A stretch of 64,000 nt of DNA from an uncultured Bacteroidales bacterium (GCA_934700615.1 CAKUXR010000003.1:62001-126000), one strand, 5' to 3'; positions 7,953-17,093 are shown, counted from the stretch's first letter. Notes: generated by a model from the letters alone, not told the origin. Numbers and translations are program-made.

Positions 7953-8708
7953 TTATTCTCTTTCAGCGCGTCCGGCAAGCAGAGCAAACACTTCATCCAT
8001 GTCTTTCGCGCCATATTTTTCTTTCAATGCAGCCGGGCTGTCCAGATCTTCAATCCTTCCGTCGACCATAATGGAAACCCTGTCACAATATTCCGCTTCA
8101 TCCATATAGTGCGTCGTCACGAAAATCGTCATCCCGGACTCTGCAGCCTCATTGATCATATCCCAGAAATTCCTTCTTGTCTTGGGGTCCACACCGCCTG
8201 TAGGCTCGTCCAGAAACAGAATCTCAGGGTCATGTATCATAGCAATACTGAACGCAAGCTTCTGTTTCCATCCCAGAGGCATGTCCCTTACAAACATATC
8301 GGAAACATCATCAAGGCCAAAACGTTGCAGCATTGACAATCTCTTCTCTTCAATTTGCCTGTCGTTCAGCCCATATATGCCTCCGAACAACTCGATGTTT
8401 TCGCACACTTTCAGGTCAGGGTACAGGGTAAAACGCTGGCTCATATAGCCGATGTGCTTCTTGATTTCCTCCTGCTGCGTCCTGATATCGAACCCGGTGA
8501 CAGTCCCCTCTCCCGATGTCGGAATGCTCAGTCCGCAGAGAATCCTCATGGCAGTTGTCTTGCCGGCACCATTCGCCCCGAGGAATCCGAAAATTTCACC
8601 TTTGCGGACATCGAATGAGATGTGGTCCACAGCAGTAAAACTTCCGAATTTCTTCGTAAGGTCGCGGACAATAATGCTCTTGTCAATGTTATCAGCCATC
8701 ATGTTCAA
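7953..8708 (-). CDS. ABC efflux ATPase, second nucleotide-binding subunit (YbhF C-half-like)
   Basis: 251 residues. Walker A is GANGAGKTT (about 45-53), Walker B LFLDEPTGGVDP, and the H-loop is FVTTHYMDEAEYCDR. The signature motif is the atypical PLGWKQKLAFSIAM rather than LSGGQ, as in the second nucleotide-binding half of YbhF/YhiH-type transporters. Together with the 301-aa ATPase just upstream it corresponds to one split YbhF. The substitution suggests the two sites are not equivalent. Gaps to both neighbours are 11 bases or less. Confidence 0.9.
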   Translation of the reverse strand: MNMMADNIDKSIIVRDLTKKFGSFTAVDHISFDVRKGEIFGFLGANGAGKTTAMRILCGLSIPTSGEGTVTGFDIRTQQEEIKKHIGYMSQRFTLYPDLKVCENIELFGGIYGLNDRQIEEKRLSMLQRFGLDDVSDMFVRDMPLGWKQKLAFSIAMIHDPEILFLDEPTGGVDPKTRRNFWDMINEAAESGMTIFVTTHYMDEAEYCDRVSIMVDGRIEDLDSPAALKEKYGAKDMDEVFALLAGRAERE

Positions 8709-8718
8709 TTCTAAAAGT

Positions 8719-9624
8719 TTACGAAAGCCTCATGAAGCAGTCCTCGATTCCGGCTTCGATCGGCTCCACCTTGCAGTCCGCAAATCCGGCCTGCTTCAGG
8801 ACCGACTCCAGAAACGAAGCATCCGGGCCGTCTTTTTCCACGGACACATGACAAATGGAGCCGAATGAATTGCAGTCCTTTACGCCTGGGGTCGCCCTCA
8901 GAATCTTAAGCATCCCGAAAATATTGTTGCTGCCCGCAGCATACAATCTGTCAGGAAAAGATTTGCATATCTCGTCAGGTGTTCCTCCTCCTATGATGCT
9001 TCCCTCGGAAATCATGGCAATCCTGTCACAACGCGCCGCCTCGTCCATGTAAGGAGTTGAGACAAAAATACTTACCCCGCTTTCTCGTATTCTCTTCAGC
9101 ATTGACCAGAACTCTTTTCGACTGACCGCATCGACGCCGGTAGTCGGCTCGTCGAGGAACAGGACCTTCGGCTTGTGGACAAGGGCGCAACATAGTGCGA
9201 ATTTCTGTTTCATTCCTCCGGACAGCGCTCCTGCCCTCCTCTTCCTGAACGGCTCCAGCTGGCAGAATATTTCTTTGATGTTATCGTAACCGGAATGTAC
9301 GTCGATTCCGAATATGCTCGCATAGAACTGCAGGTTTTCCTCTACGCTAAGATCATGATACAGAGCGAAATGCCCCGGCATGTATCCTATCTCCGAACGT
9401 ATCTTCCGATAGTCTTTCACGACATCAAGTCCGCAGACTGACGCAGTTCCGCTATCCGCCAGAGACAAAGTTGTAAGAATGCGGAACAACGTTGTTTTTC
9501 CAGCCCCGTCCGGACCGATGAGACCGAAAATCTCACCATTGTCGATTCTGAAAGAGATGTCTTTAAGAGCCTTGACCTCTTTATAGGATTTGCAGAGGCC
9601 CTCGGCCACAATAGTTGAATCCAT
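8719..9624 (-). CDS. ABC efflux ATPase, first nucleotide-binding subunit (YbhF N-half-like)
   Basis: 301 residues. Walker A GPDGAGKTT, canonical signature LSGGMKQKFALCCAL, Walker B LFLDEPTTGVDA and H-loop STPYMDEAARCDR are all present; the H-loop position reads Pro-Tyr after Thr instead of His-Tyr. A C-terminal extension of about 80 residues follows the nucleotide-binding domain. It energises export through the two ABC-2 permeases encoded downstream. It follows the HlyD gene by 11 bases. Confidence 0.9.
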   Translation of the reverse strand: MDSTIVAEGLCKSYKEVKALKDISFRIDNGEIFGLIGPDGAGKTTLFRILTTLSLADSGTASVCGLDVVKDYRKIRSEIGYMPGHFALYHDLSVEENLQFYASIFGIDVHSGYDNIKEIFCQLEPFRKRRAGALSGGMKQKFALCCALVHKPKVLFLDEPTTGVDAVSRKEFWSMLKRIRESGVSIFVSTPYMDEAARCDRIAMISEGSIIGGGTPDEICKSFPDRLYAAGSNNIFGMLKILRATPGVKDCNSFGSICHVSVEKDGPDASFLESVLKQAGFADCKVEPIEAGIEDCFMRLS

Positions 9625-9635
9625 AATATCGGCTA

Positions 9636-10529
9636 TTACTTTCTTACATAAGCATACATTCCAAGCCTGAGAGATCCGTCATTAGGGACAGCAACTTTCA
9701 CGGCATATACAAGTTCCGCACGTTCATCCCTTGTCTGGATATCCTTAGGAGTAAACTCGGCCTGCGACGAAATCCATATAACACGTCCTGTGTATTCCTT
9801 AGGATTTGCGCTTCCGTCGTCGGGAATGACCTTAAGGTCATCGCCCAGTTTCAGAGTCGCAAGCTGCGATGTAGTAAAGTATGCTCTCACGTATGTTTCG
9901 GCGAGATCTGCAAGTTTGAACAGCGGCTTGCCCACTGTAACGCTCTCACCTTCATTGGCATACTTCGTCAGGACCGTTCCGGCGACAGGAGAACATATCC
10001 TGCATTTCGCCAACTGGTCCCGCTTCTCGGCAATCTGGATTTCATAAGTCGATATTTCCGAACGCACCGAACTGTTGTTTCTCTCCCATGTCTGCTTCTG
10101 AGCGGCCATCTGACTTTTCAGGATATCGATCTGACTGCGCAAGTCATCTACCTGCTTCTGAGTTGCAGCATTATTGGCCAGGAGCGAACTGTAACGCCTG
10201 AAATCATTTTCAAGGTTCGCAAGCTGGTCTTTCTGAGGAGCCTGCTGACGGTCAATGTCGATGAGACGTGACCTCGCGCCATCCCTTCTCTGCTCCAGTT
10301 CGCGAATCTGGAGGGCGGTCTGTACCGAATCCACAGCGCCGACCATCTGACCGGCATTGAGCACATCCCCTTCCCTGACATTGAGGGAAAGAATCCGTCC
10401 GCTTGCTTCCGCGGAAACAGTAACCTGCTCAGCGTCAATCTGTCCACAAGCATCGAAGTCAATGTCATTCCGGCATCCTGCCAATACTGTCACAGCAGCC
10501 GCTGCTACCAGTATTTCATATCTTACCAT
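9636..10529 (-). CDS. HlyD/YbhG-like membrane fusion lipoprotein
   Basis: 297 residues. The N-terminus MVRYEILVAAAAVTVLAGCR carries a lipobox, so the protein is probably anchored to the membrane by Cys19. The biotinyl-lipoyl half (GQIDAEQVTVSAEASGRILS) is followed by a coiled coil of about 100 residues rich in Gln, Arg and Asp, then the second lipoyl half (ICSPVAGTVLTKYANEGESV) and a beta-barrel. It links the inner-membrane ABC exporter to the TolC channel encoded just upstream. Confidence 0.9.
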   Translation of the reverse strand: MVRYEILVAAAAVTVLAGCRNDIDFDACGQIDAEQVTVSAEASGRILSLNVREGDVLNAGQMVGAVDSVQTALQIRELEQRRDGARSRLIDIDRQQAPQKDQLANLENDFRRYSSLLANNAATQKQVDDLRSQIDILKSQMAAQKQTWERNNSSVRSEISTYEIQIAEKRDQLAKCRICSPVAGTVLTKYANEGESVTVGKPLFKLADLAETYVRAYFTTSQLATLKLGDDLKVIPDDGSANPKEYTGRVIWISSQAEFTPKDIQTRDERAELVYAVKVAVPNDGSLRLGMYAYVRK

Positions 10530-10585
10530 AATTCAAGCTGTTTCAATGTTATCAACTTCCAATTTCATATTCAATCAGGCCACGG

Positions 10586-11860
10586 CTATTTTCCGAGAGT
10601 GTTCTTCATGTCGTAAACCGCCATCATCAGCTGCACCTCATGCATTGACTCATTTGCCTTGGCCTTGTACTCCTCGTCCAGCATTGACAAATAATCATTC
10701 ATCTTTATCGTTCCCTCCCGATACTGGTTCTCGCCGGCTTCGCGAATTCTCTGACGCAATGCAATTATCTCAGAATCACGGTCAAGGACGTCGCGCGCCT
10801 TCTCGATCGCATTGCTCTTCTGCTCAGCCTCGACAGAACTGTTGAGCAGGAAAGTCTCCCTCGTAAGGTCAATCTTCTGTGCATCGGCCTTGAGCTTGCG
10901 CTTGTCCATGCCTCTGGTATAGAGGGCGCCTATATTCCACTGAAGTTTGAGTCCGGCCACAAAATAAGCCGAGAAATCACCAGAGAGCATATTCATTCCG
11001 GGCCGTCCATAACCGCCCTGAAGACTGAGATTCAATTTCGGCGAAATCAATGTATTCAGCTGACGGAGCTGCACATCATTCTGCTTAAGTTGCGCCGAAT
11101 ACAGGGACATTTCCGGACGCGTTGCAAAATCACGCACCCCATCATCCTGAAAATCAAGAGCTTCCTGTGGAATTGCAAGTTCAGCACCTGTCATGTCCCG
11201 TCCTGTCATCAGCCCCAGCAACTTCACATAGGACCTCCGGTCGGCTTCTAGTGATGCACGCTGCTGAAGACAACTTAAAATATTGACACTCACCTGGTCC
11301 AGATCAGTAGGAAGAGCGACACCGCCATTGATGAGACTCCTTACTTCTTCTGAGTTCCTCTCAAGATTCTCGCGCAGGAGGTCATTAAGCCTCATCTGCT
11401 TATCAATCAATATTATACCGAGATAAATATTCTGTACCCGGGACCTGATTGCCCAGAGATTGGTCTCAAGCTGGGTTTTCTTCACCTCTGCTCCTGCCTC
11501 CGCAAGTTCCCGCTGGCTATGGCTTGTGCCACCATCCCAAATCTGCTGGGTAAACTCAGCAGTCAGACCGTACTGGTCATGAGGGATCTTGATGTCCATC
11601 CCCGGGATTTCAATCGGCATCTCGACGACCTCGGACTGCCATGTCGCCTTTCCGGAGACATTCAGATGTGGAAGCCAGGCGTAAGCCGCAGTTTTAAGGT
11701 CAATGCCTCTGGTCATCTCGATGAGCGACATTTCCTTGATCTGAGGATAATTGTCGTAGGCCAATCCGATACACTCGTCGAGAGTTGTCTGTGCACTTGC
11801 GACATGAACGGCGAATATTGCCGCCAGCGAAACGCACAAAGTTCTCAATATCGGTTTCAT
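10586..11860 (-). CDS. TolC-family outer membrane efflux protein
   Basis: 424 residues with signal peptide (MKPILRTLCVSLAAIFAVHVASA). The two repeated halves typical of TolC are visible: TLDECIGLAYDNYPQIKEM near the start and MSLYSAQLKQNDVQLRQLN in the middle, each followed by long helices. Probably trimeric, forming the outer-membrane exit duct for the ABC exporter. It follows the TetR gene by 25 bases and precedes the HlyD gene by 56, so the whole set is one transcript. Confidence 0.9.
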   Translation of the reverse strand: MKPILRTLCVSLAAIFAVHVASAQTTLDECIGLAYDNYPQIKEMSLIEMTRGIDLKTAAYAWLPHLNVSGKATWQSEVVEMPIEIPGMDIKIPHDQYGLTAEFTQQIWDGGTSHSQRELAEAGAEVKKTQLETNLWAIRSRVQNIYLGIILIDKQMRLNDLLRENLERNSEEVRSLINGGVALPTDLDQVSVNILSCLQQRASLEADRRSYVKLLGLMTGRDMTGAELAIPQEALDFQDDGVRDFATRPEMSLYSAQLKQNDVQLRQLNTLISPKLNLSLQGGYGRPGMNMLSGDFSAYFVAGLKLQWNIGALYTRGMDKRKLKADAQKIDLTRETFLLNSSVEAEQKSNAIEKARDVLDRDSEIIALRQRIREAGENQYREGTIKMNDYLSMLDEEYKAKANESMHEVQLMMAVYDMKNTLGK

Positions 11861-11885
11861 AATGCATGTGTTTAGAACTATTTAT

Positions 11886-12515
11886 TCATTTTCTTACAGC
11901 GAGATAGTCACGCATCCGTCTCACCGCGTTCTCCTTCTGCTCCTCAATGAAGGCCGACAATTTGTCTTTGTCATTGCCCATGGCGATCCGGATCATAGGC
12001 AACAGGGCAAATACGGAATAGGCGGCCAATATCATCTCCAGAATCAGCTTTTCCATTGTAACCGGGGCAATAAGTCCCTCAGCGACAGCCTCTTTAAGTC
12101 GCTCATCATGCCGCTGGAATGCTTGTCCCATCATCATATTGATACCGTCATGATACTTTGTCAGGTATTCGGGATGAGTTTCCGCTATTTCAAGCAACAA
12201 GTGAAGTTCGCCCTGATGCATATTCATAAAATCAAAGAGTTTCCCAGTGACCTCACAGACAGTATCCACGATACTTTTTTCGGGAGACATTGACATCCGC
12301 AGATCTCCATGCATCTTCATGATATATCCGTCAAGGACTTTTATGAATATCTGCTCCTTAGTCCGGAAATAATAATGGAGCATGGCATGGGTAACGCCAG
12401 CCTGACCTGCTATCAATGTCGTAGTCGTGCCTTTGAAGCCGTTCTCTTTGAAAAGTTTTTCTGCGGCTTCCAAAATTGCCGCCTCGGTATTTTCTTTTAC
12501 TTTCATATATTCCAT
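11886..12515 (-). CDS. TetR/AcrR-family repressor of the efflux operon
   Basis: 209 residues. The helix-turn-helix is in AAEKLFKENGFKGTTTTLIA to AMLHYYFRTKEQIF (residues about 15-60), the standard TetR signature. The remaining 150 residues form the ligand domain. As first gene of the operon it is likely autoregulatory; E. coli ybhGFSR is likewise controlled by a TetR protein (CecR). A 16-bp inverted repeat suited as operator lies upstream at 12573-12588. The inducer is unknown. Confidence 0.9.
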   Translation of the reverse strand: MEYMKVKENTEAAILEAAEKLFKENGFKGTTTTLIAGQAGVTHAMLHYYFRTKEQIFIKVLDGYIMKMHGDLRMSMSPEKSIVDTVCEVTGKLFDFMNMHQGELHLLLEIAETHPEYLTKYHDGINMMMGQAFQRHDERLKEAVAEGLIAPVTMEKLILEMILAAYSVFALLPMIRIAMGNDKDKLSAFIEEQKENAVRRMRDYLAVRK

Positions 12516-12572
12516 TATGTTTCAGCGCTTTACACGGAAATATCTTCATATTCCGCATATTAACACATTTGT

Positions 12573-12588
12573 TTAACAGCATTGTTAA
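12573..12588. promoter_or_regulatory. Probable TetR operator upstream of the efflux operon
   Basis: TTAACA-GCAT-TGTTAA is a perfect inverted repeat with 6-bp arms, 58 bases before the repressor gene start. Next to it, at about 12594-12601 on the minus strand, TATATTCG resembles the -7 box TAnnTTTG, so repressor binding would cover the start region. The CATTGAC word at 12613 lies just upstream. Confidence 0.55.
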
Positions 12589-12654
12589 CACGCGAATATA
12601 GCATTTATTCTGTTACATTGACACAAAATTTTCAATTATCTGATTATTACGAGA

Positions 12655-13119
12655 TTATTCAGCGATGACTTTCCAGCGGACGCGCCAAATTCCGTCATTG
12701 AAATCATGACTTATAATCTTGAACTCCCCTATTTCTGATGTATTGGCCACATGGGCTCCGATACATGCGCAATCGTCATAGTCTCCGATACTTACTATGC
12801 GCAGGGTTTCCGATGCATCATCAGGCAACTTGCTGAGGTCCACGATGTCAGCGGCCTCTTCCTTCGACACGAAACGAATAGTAACCGGCAGTGCAGCATT
12901 GATGATTTCATTGACCTTGGCCTCTATTGCGGCAACCTGACCGTCCGTAGGACAGGTTTCGAGGATGTAGTCGCATTTGCTTTTCTTCCGCTCGACGTGG
13001 GCATTGCGGGAACGCGGGCACCCGAACATGTTGACCATCGTGCGGTTAAGGATATGCTCAGCCGTGTGCGCCGGCTCATATTCAGCTTTGTTATGTGAAT
13101 TCAAAATTGGCTCTTCCAT
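12655..13119 (-). CDS. AlaX-like alanyl-tRNA editing protein
   Basis: 154 residues from the ATG at 13119 (a longer frame to 13164 starts upstream of the promoter box and is rejected). HTAEHIL near the N-terminus gives the HxxxH zinc ligands of the AlaRS/ThrRS second additional domain. CACIGAHV in the C-terminal third gives the Cys and His that complete the site. Such free-standing domains hydrolyse mischarged Ser-tRNA(Ala) or Gly-tRNA(Ala). It stands alone between the efflux operon and the DUF3990 cassette. Confidence 0.82.
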   Translation of the reverse strand: MEEPILNSHNKAEYEPAHTAEHILNRTMVNMFGCPRSRNAHVERKKSKCDYILETCPTDGQVAAIEAKVNEIINAALPVTIRFVSKEEAADIVDLSKLPDDASETLRIVSIGDYDDCACIGAHVANTSEIGEFKIISHDFNDGIWRVRWKVIAE

Positions 13120-13136
13120 GACAAGTGTTATTTTCC

Positions 13137-13144
13137 CAAAGATA
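13137..13144 (-). promoter_or_regulatory. -7 box (TATCTTTG) for the AlaX-like gene
   Basis: On the minus strand TATCTTTG fits the Bacteroides -7 consensus TAnnTTTG. A TTTC about 19 bases upstream is a weak -33 match. Predicted start of transcription is about 15 bases before the ATG at 13119, which decides the start codon choice. Confidence 0.6.
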
Positions 13145-13187
13145 GCACATTTTCCATTCTTCACGAAATGTGCTAAATTTGAGCAGA

Positions 13188-13412
13188 TTATGATTGATGC
13201 TCCTTCTGGAAATCATAATATAGAGCAACAGGACCAAGATGCCATAACTTAGTGGATTCCTGTTCCAACCTCAAATATGTATCTGAGGAATACAACAATT
13301 TCATGGCATCCACTATAGTTATGCCTTTGTCTTCAGCCAACATGGCAGCCATCCAACTTAATTTGGAGGGAAGAAGCAGATAAACATTTTGCTGTGTAAT
13401 TTTCATATTCAT
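13188..13412 (-). CDS. DUF3791-like small protein, downstream copy of the cassette
   Basis: 74 residues. The core LSWMAAMLAEDKGITIVDAM followed by KLLYSSDTYLRLE and LWHLGPVALYYDF matches my memory of DUF3791. The start codon overlaps the stop of the DUF3990 gene (ATGA), so translation is coupled. With a second DUF3791-like gene upstream, the order is 3791-3990-3791. The likely role is antitoxin or partner of the DUF3990 protein; this is inferred from the pairing, not shown. Confidence 0.65.
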   Translation of the reverse strand: MNMKITQQNVYLLLPSKLSWMAAMLAEDKGITIVDAMKLLYSSDTYLRLEQESTKLWHLGPVALYYDFQKEHQS

Positions 13413-13900
13413 AAGGTAACCTCATAAGCTCCTTTAAACCTGACATAAAGAAGAGACCTGTCAGTATGAAAAAGATACTGATCAACAAGCCTATATGCTT
13501 TAAGCTCAGCAATCAAAGTCTGCTTGTCGATTAAGCCGCCTTCATATAAAGCAAATGCCGCATAAACACGGTCATTGGCCACAGGTCCATAAACTATATC
13601 ATATTCGTGGTGAAAGTTCTTCTGTGTGCGATTCTTCATTACGAAATCCACCCATTCCTCAGTAGGAGCATCAAACACAAGAGCATTTAAATTTTTAAGC
13701 GCATCCTCTGCCAATTCATACTCGCATATATATCCGCGCAGAACTTTCTTCTCGTCCATCTTTCGCTTAACCCAGGCCTCCGCCTGTTCGTATGAGGTCG
13801 TGGTATAAAAACCGCTGCCATAGTCAAGAGTTCGATTTGACTCCCTAATCTCAGGAGCCACAACCTTTTCCAAACTACCATGAAATATCATCCTACTCAT
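13409..13900 (-). CDS. DUF3990 protein, predicted ADP-ribosyltransferase-fold toxin
   Basis: 163 residues from ATG at 13900, which overlaps the TAG of the preceding gene. MIFHGS at the start, then TLDYGSGFYTTTSYEQAEAW, is the pattern of an ADP-ribosyltransferase-like NAD pocket (Tyr-Gly-x-Gly-Phe-Tyr-x-Thr-Thr). HEYDIVYGPVANDRVY follows in the middle. DUF3990 proteins are usually paired with DUF3791 proteins, in a toxin-antitoxin-like arrangement. Here the gene is sandwiched between two such partners. Cellular target unknown. A longer frame to 13927 is possible but would overlap more. Confidence 0.7.
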   Translation of the reverse strand: MSRMIFHGSLEKVVAPEIRESNRTLDYGSGFYTTTSYEQAEAWVKRKMDEKKVLRGYICEYELAEDALKNLNALVFDAPTEEWVDFVMKNRTQKNFHHEYDIVYGPVANDRVYAAFALYEGGLIDKQTLIAELKAYRLVDQYLFHTDRSLLYVRFKGAYEVTL

Positions 13901-14114
13901 TCGACTGTCTCGTTCTAATAAATTCATCTATATCTTCTAAAATCCACCGGCTGTTTTGCGTATGCAGGACATCGAAATGCTCTGCCAAATAATCCAAAAC
14001 ATTGTATCTCGAAAATAATTCCATCGCCGCATAACCACTCAGTCCCTTTTCATTTTTGTATTGTTCAATGCAAAATGAAAGAAAATATGCTACATCTTGA
14101 TTCTTATTATCCGC
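13893..14114 (-). CDS. DUF3791-like small protein, upstream copy of the cassette
   Basis: 73 residues from ATG at 14114 (MADNKNQDVAYFLSFCIEQY). The C-terminal half VLDYLAEHFDVLHTQNSRWI followed by LEDIDEFI is typical of DUF3791. A frame to 14198 exists, but a -7-like TATATTCG lies inside the extra part, so I take the inner start. First gene of the three-gene cassette; antitoxin role inferred. It differs clearly from the downstream DUF3791 copy, so they are not a recent duplication. Confidence 0.65.
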   Translation of the reverse strand, partial: ADNKNQDVAYFLSFCIEQYKNEKGLSGYAAMELFSRYNVLDYLAEHFDVLHTQNSRWILEDIDEFIRTRQSNE

Positions 14115-14252
14115 CATAACATTATCAGCCAGAGCTAAAATATTGTTTTTCTTCTGACTCTGCGAATATAATGAGAATTTATCAAAAAGCACATACATGA
14201 GTCAATTACAATCTATACACACAAGATATCGATTGAATATTATTAGAAAACT

Positions 14253-15260
14253 TTATTCATTCAGGAAGCGGGAGACAATTCTGACGGACTCCTGGAACGC
14301 GGCAGGCTGGCCAGGGACAGTGATAAAGAGATGTGTCGCAGTCGGAAATACATGATATGAAAGAGGATGACCAAGGTGCTGAAGTCTCCGGGCTAGTTCT
14401 GCCGTCTGGTCGAAAAGTATATCATGTCCGGCAGAAATGATGAGTACAGGAGGGAGTTCCGCCAATGTCTCATCGCTGGCCAAGCCCACGGATATCAGAG
14501 GATTACGAGAATCTCCGGCAGAATACGCCTCATTGAATGCTTCCAGAAGCTCGGCATCATCACCATAACCCCGGGCATACTTTTTCCAAGATGTCGTGAC
14601 CTCGGTGAAAAGCTTTGTCACCGGATAAATTGGAATCACCTTATGGACACAGGTCAATGACATTGACGCAGCCAGCGCCAAGTTTCCTCCTGCGCTGTCG
14701 CCTCCGATGGAAATTCGCGACGAATCGCATCCCCATTCTTCCGCATGTTGTTTCAAATATTCAAATGCCTCAATGCAGTCATTCAGCGGCATTGGAAACG
14801 GATATTTTGGCGCCAGACGATAGTTAAGCGCTGCTACACAGCAGTCCCCTGCTTCGGCCAGTGCCGCACAAAAGCGGGCGCAACTGTTTATGCTTCCGAA
14901 ACACCATCCTCCGCCATGGAGATAAAGCAACAAAGGACGTTTACGTTCAATGGCATTGACAGGAGAAAAGAGGCAGATGTCCGGCGTAACATACTTGGAT
15001 TCAACAGTTTCCGGCAGCACAGGCGCCTGATTGCGGCTCTGGCGGATTTGTTCCAATGCTGAATAGTCTCCTTTCATGGCGTCGCGTACAGCCAACATCT
15101 GGGTGTGCTGCAACCCAGGCCTCATACTTGCCAGAAATGCAGTTTCTTCAGTCTGCATCTGCCGCTGGAGAGCCTTATTCGGGCAGGTCTGTCCACTGGC
15201 ATTGATCATAGAGAACAAAATGGAGATTGTTGTCAATATGCTGATAATTGTGATATTCAT
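14253..15260 (-). CDS. Secreted HSL-family alpha/beta hydrolase (esterase)
   Basis: 335 residues with signal peptide (MNITIISILTTISILFSMIN plus ASG). Oxyanion motif HGGGW at 115-119, nucleophile Ser189 in GDSAGG, Asp in SAGHDILFD and His in ATHLF form a complete hormone-sensitive-lipase-type site. Such enzymes hydrolyse short acyl or aryl esters. It is a single gene, divergent from a carboxylesterase type B gene, so two esterases share one intergenic region. The codon stretch at 14653-14667 contains a head-to-head pair of the CATTGAC word. Confidence 0.85.
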   Translation of the reverse strand: MNITIISILTTISILFSMINASGQTCPNKALQRQMQTEETAFLASMRPGLQHTQMLAVRDAMKGDYSALEQIRQSRNQAPVLPETVESKYVTPDICLFSPVNAIERKRPLLLYLHGGGWCFGSINSCARFCAALAEAGDCCVAALNYRLAPKYPFPMPLNDCIEAFEYLKQHAEEWGCDSSRISIGGDSAGGNLALAASMSLTCVHKVIPIYPVTKLFTEVTTSWKKYARGYGDDAELLEAFNEAYSAGDSRNPLISVGLASDETLAELPPVLIISAGHDILFDQTAELARRLQHLGHPLSYHVFPTATHLFITVPGQPAAFQESVRIVSRFLNE

Positions 15261-15306
15261 GGTACATTTATTATTACATCGGACGCCTTAATTGCAATCC
15301 ATCAGG

Positions 15307-15314
15307 CAAAGATA
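15307..15314 (-). promoter_or_regulatory. -7 box (TATCTTTG) for the HSL-type esterase
   Basis: Minus-strand TATCTTTG matches TAnnTTTG and lies 46 bases before the ATG at 15260. No good -33 box is seen. For the divergent gene at 15417 I find no clean match. Confidence 0.5.
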
Positions 15315-15416
15315 AATTCATTTTCGGTATTTTCTCAGGTTTACTAAACCTAGGAATCATTTTTGCAGCGAAATGCAGGTTTGGAAAAACAACACAAAAC
15401 ATAAAAATCTGTTGAT

Positions 15417-17054
15417 ATGAAAAAATTATTGTTTTCACTTCTGGCCGGTTTGGCCATGGTGTCATGCGCTAATGACACTGTAAGTCTGCAAGTCAAGACC
15501 AAACAGGGAACTCTGGAAGGTTTTGACCAGAATGGCGTAAAAACATTTTTGGGAATTCCTTTTGCGCAGGCTCCTATAGGAGAGCTCCGCTGGAAAGCTC
15601 CGCAGGCTCCGCAGAAATGGGAGGGCGTACGAGAGGCCAAGACTTTCGGCAATGACCCTATGCAGCCCAACCTTTTTGGAGACATGTCGTTCAGAGGTCC
15701 AAAACGCAGTGAGGATTGCCTATATCTGAATGTATGGACAACGGCCAAGACCACCAAGGACAAGATGCCTGTCCTCATCTATTTCAATGGAGGCGGTCTG
15801 ATGGCAGGTTCCGGTTCCGAACCACGTTATGATGGAGCCGCCATTTCCAGAGAGGGTGTAATCGGCGTCACGGCCAACTACAGGGAGGGTCTTTTCGGAT
15901 TCCTGTCCCATCCTGAACTTACCGCAGAATCGACTTATGGAGGAAGCGGAAACTATGGTTTCCTTGACCAGGTTGCAGCTATCGATTGGGTAAAGGACAA
16001 TATTTCCGCTTTCGGCGGAGACCCTGACAGAATCACTATAGTGGGTGAATCAGCCGGTTCATTCTCAGTCAGCCTCCTTATGGTTTCCCCTCTTTCCAAG
16101 GGCAAAATCGCCGGAGCAATGCTCTCTTCTGGAGCCGAGGTTATCCCTTATGCAGCTGTACCTCAGGCCAAAGCAGAGGCAGAGGGCAAGGCGAATCTCG
16201 AGAGCAAAGGTTTGATGAGCATAGCAGAGGCAAGAGCTTTGGATGCTGACAAACTTCAGGAACTCCTCCCTCCGACCGGGATGTACAGCGTCGTTCTTGA
16301 CGGTTACTTCATGACAGAGACTCCTGACACCATATATGAGAAAGGTGAACAGGCAAGAGTTCCGCTCCTTGCAGGATGGAATTCTCTTGAAGGTTCCCCT
16401 CTTCAGGCTCTGGCCGGTCAGGAACCGACTCTTGAGAACTACAAGAAGGCCATGTCCGCAAGATTCGGAGACATGACCGATGAGATTTTCGAAGCCTATG
16501 GTCTTCTTACCGATGCTGACATAGTCAGCCAGAAAGGCATTGACCTTGCTTCAGATCTTTTCACCGGTTTCCCGACCTGGAAGGTATGTGATTATCATGC
16601 AAAGACTTCCGGCCAGCCGGTTTACAGATATAAATACAATCATCCGCGTCCTGAGGTCTCAGCCAAGATGGGCGACAAGGTAGCGGCTCTTGCCGGTGGC
16701 GTCCGCGAAAAGACTGCTGAAGAAAAGGCTGCCGAGAAGAAGCCTGCTCCTGTCATCAATGGTGCGGTTCATTCTGCTGACATTGAATATGCAATGGGCA
16801 ATCTTTCCACCAATGAATATTATGCGTGGACTGAAGATGACTACAAGATTTCAAAGCTGTTCCTGAGTTTCTACGCGAATTTCTGCAAGACCGGTAATCC
16901 TAACGGCGAGGGACTTCCTGCCTGGACTCCTATCAATGATAAACTGGATGCCGCTCCTGTGATGCAGATTGACATTGATTCAAAGGAGGTTGCGGATCCG
17001 GCCCGCGAAAATGCCTACAGGACACTGGAGAAATTTTACCGCAGCCGCATGTAG
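15417..17054 (+). CDS. Carboxylesterase type B lipoprotein
   Basis: 545 residues. A lipobox signal (MKKLLFSLLAGLAMVSCAND) predicts a surface or periplasmic lipoprotein. The family signature GESAGS places the nucleophile near residue 211. EDCLYLNVWT and the oxyanion motif NGGGLMAGSG are present. The catalytic His is in GAVHSADIEYAMGN. Enzymes of this family (para-nitrobenzyl esterase type) cleave carboxylic esters. An Ala/Glu/Lys-rich insertion (AEEKAAEKKPAP) sits before the His region. Length is normal. The gene is followed after 40 bases by the rnpB promoter. Confidence 0.88.
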   Translation: MKKLLFSLLAGLAMVSCANDTVSLQVKTKQGTLEGFDQNGVKTFLGIPFAQAPIGELRWKAPQAPQKWEGVREAKTFGNDPMQPNLFGDMSFRGPKRSEDCLYLNVWTTAKTTKDKMPVLIYFNGGGLMAGSGSEPRYDGAAISREGVIGVTANYREGLFGFLSHPELTAESTYGGSGNYGFLDQVAAIDWVKDNISAFGGDPDRITIVGESAGSFSVSLLMVSPLSKGKIAGAMLSSGAEVIPYAAVPQAKAEAEGKANLESKGLMSIAEARALDADKLQELLPPTGMYSVVLDGYFMTETPDTIYEKGEQARVPLLAGWNSLEGSPLQALAGQEPTLENYKKAMSARFGDMTDEIFEAYGLLTDADIVSQKGIDLASDLFTGFPTWKVCDYHAKTSGQPVYRYKYNHPRPEVSAKMGDKVAALAGGVREKTAEEKAAEKKPAPVINGAVHSADIEYAMGNLSTNEYYAWTEDDYKISKLFLSFYANFCKTGNPNGEGLPAWTPINDKLDAAPVMQIDIDSKEVADPARENAYRTLEKFYRSRM

Positions 17055-17093
17055 TCTTTCATTGACTTTTATGCGGTTTTCGCAAAAAGATAC

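Noticed and set aside
7953..9624. Two ATPase genes as a frameshifted single YbhF gene
   Set aside because: Each has its own start, a complete nucleotide-binding domain and an 11-base gap with no shared frame remnant, so separate genes are more likely.
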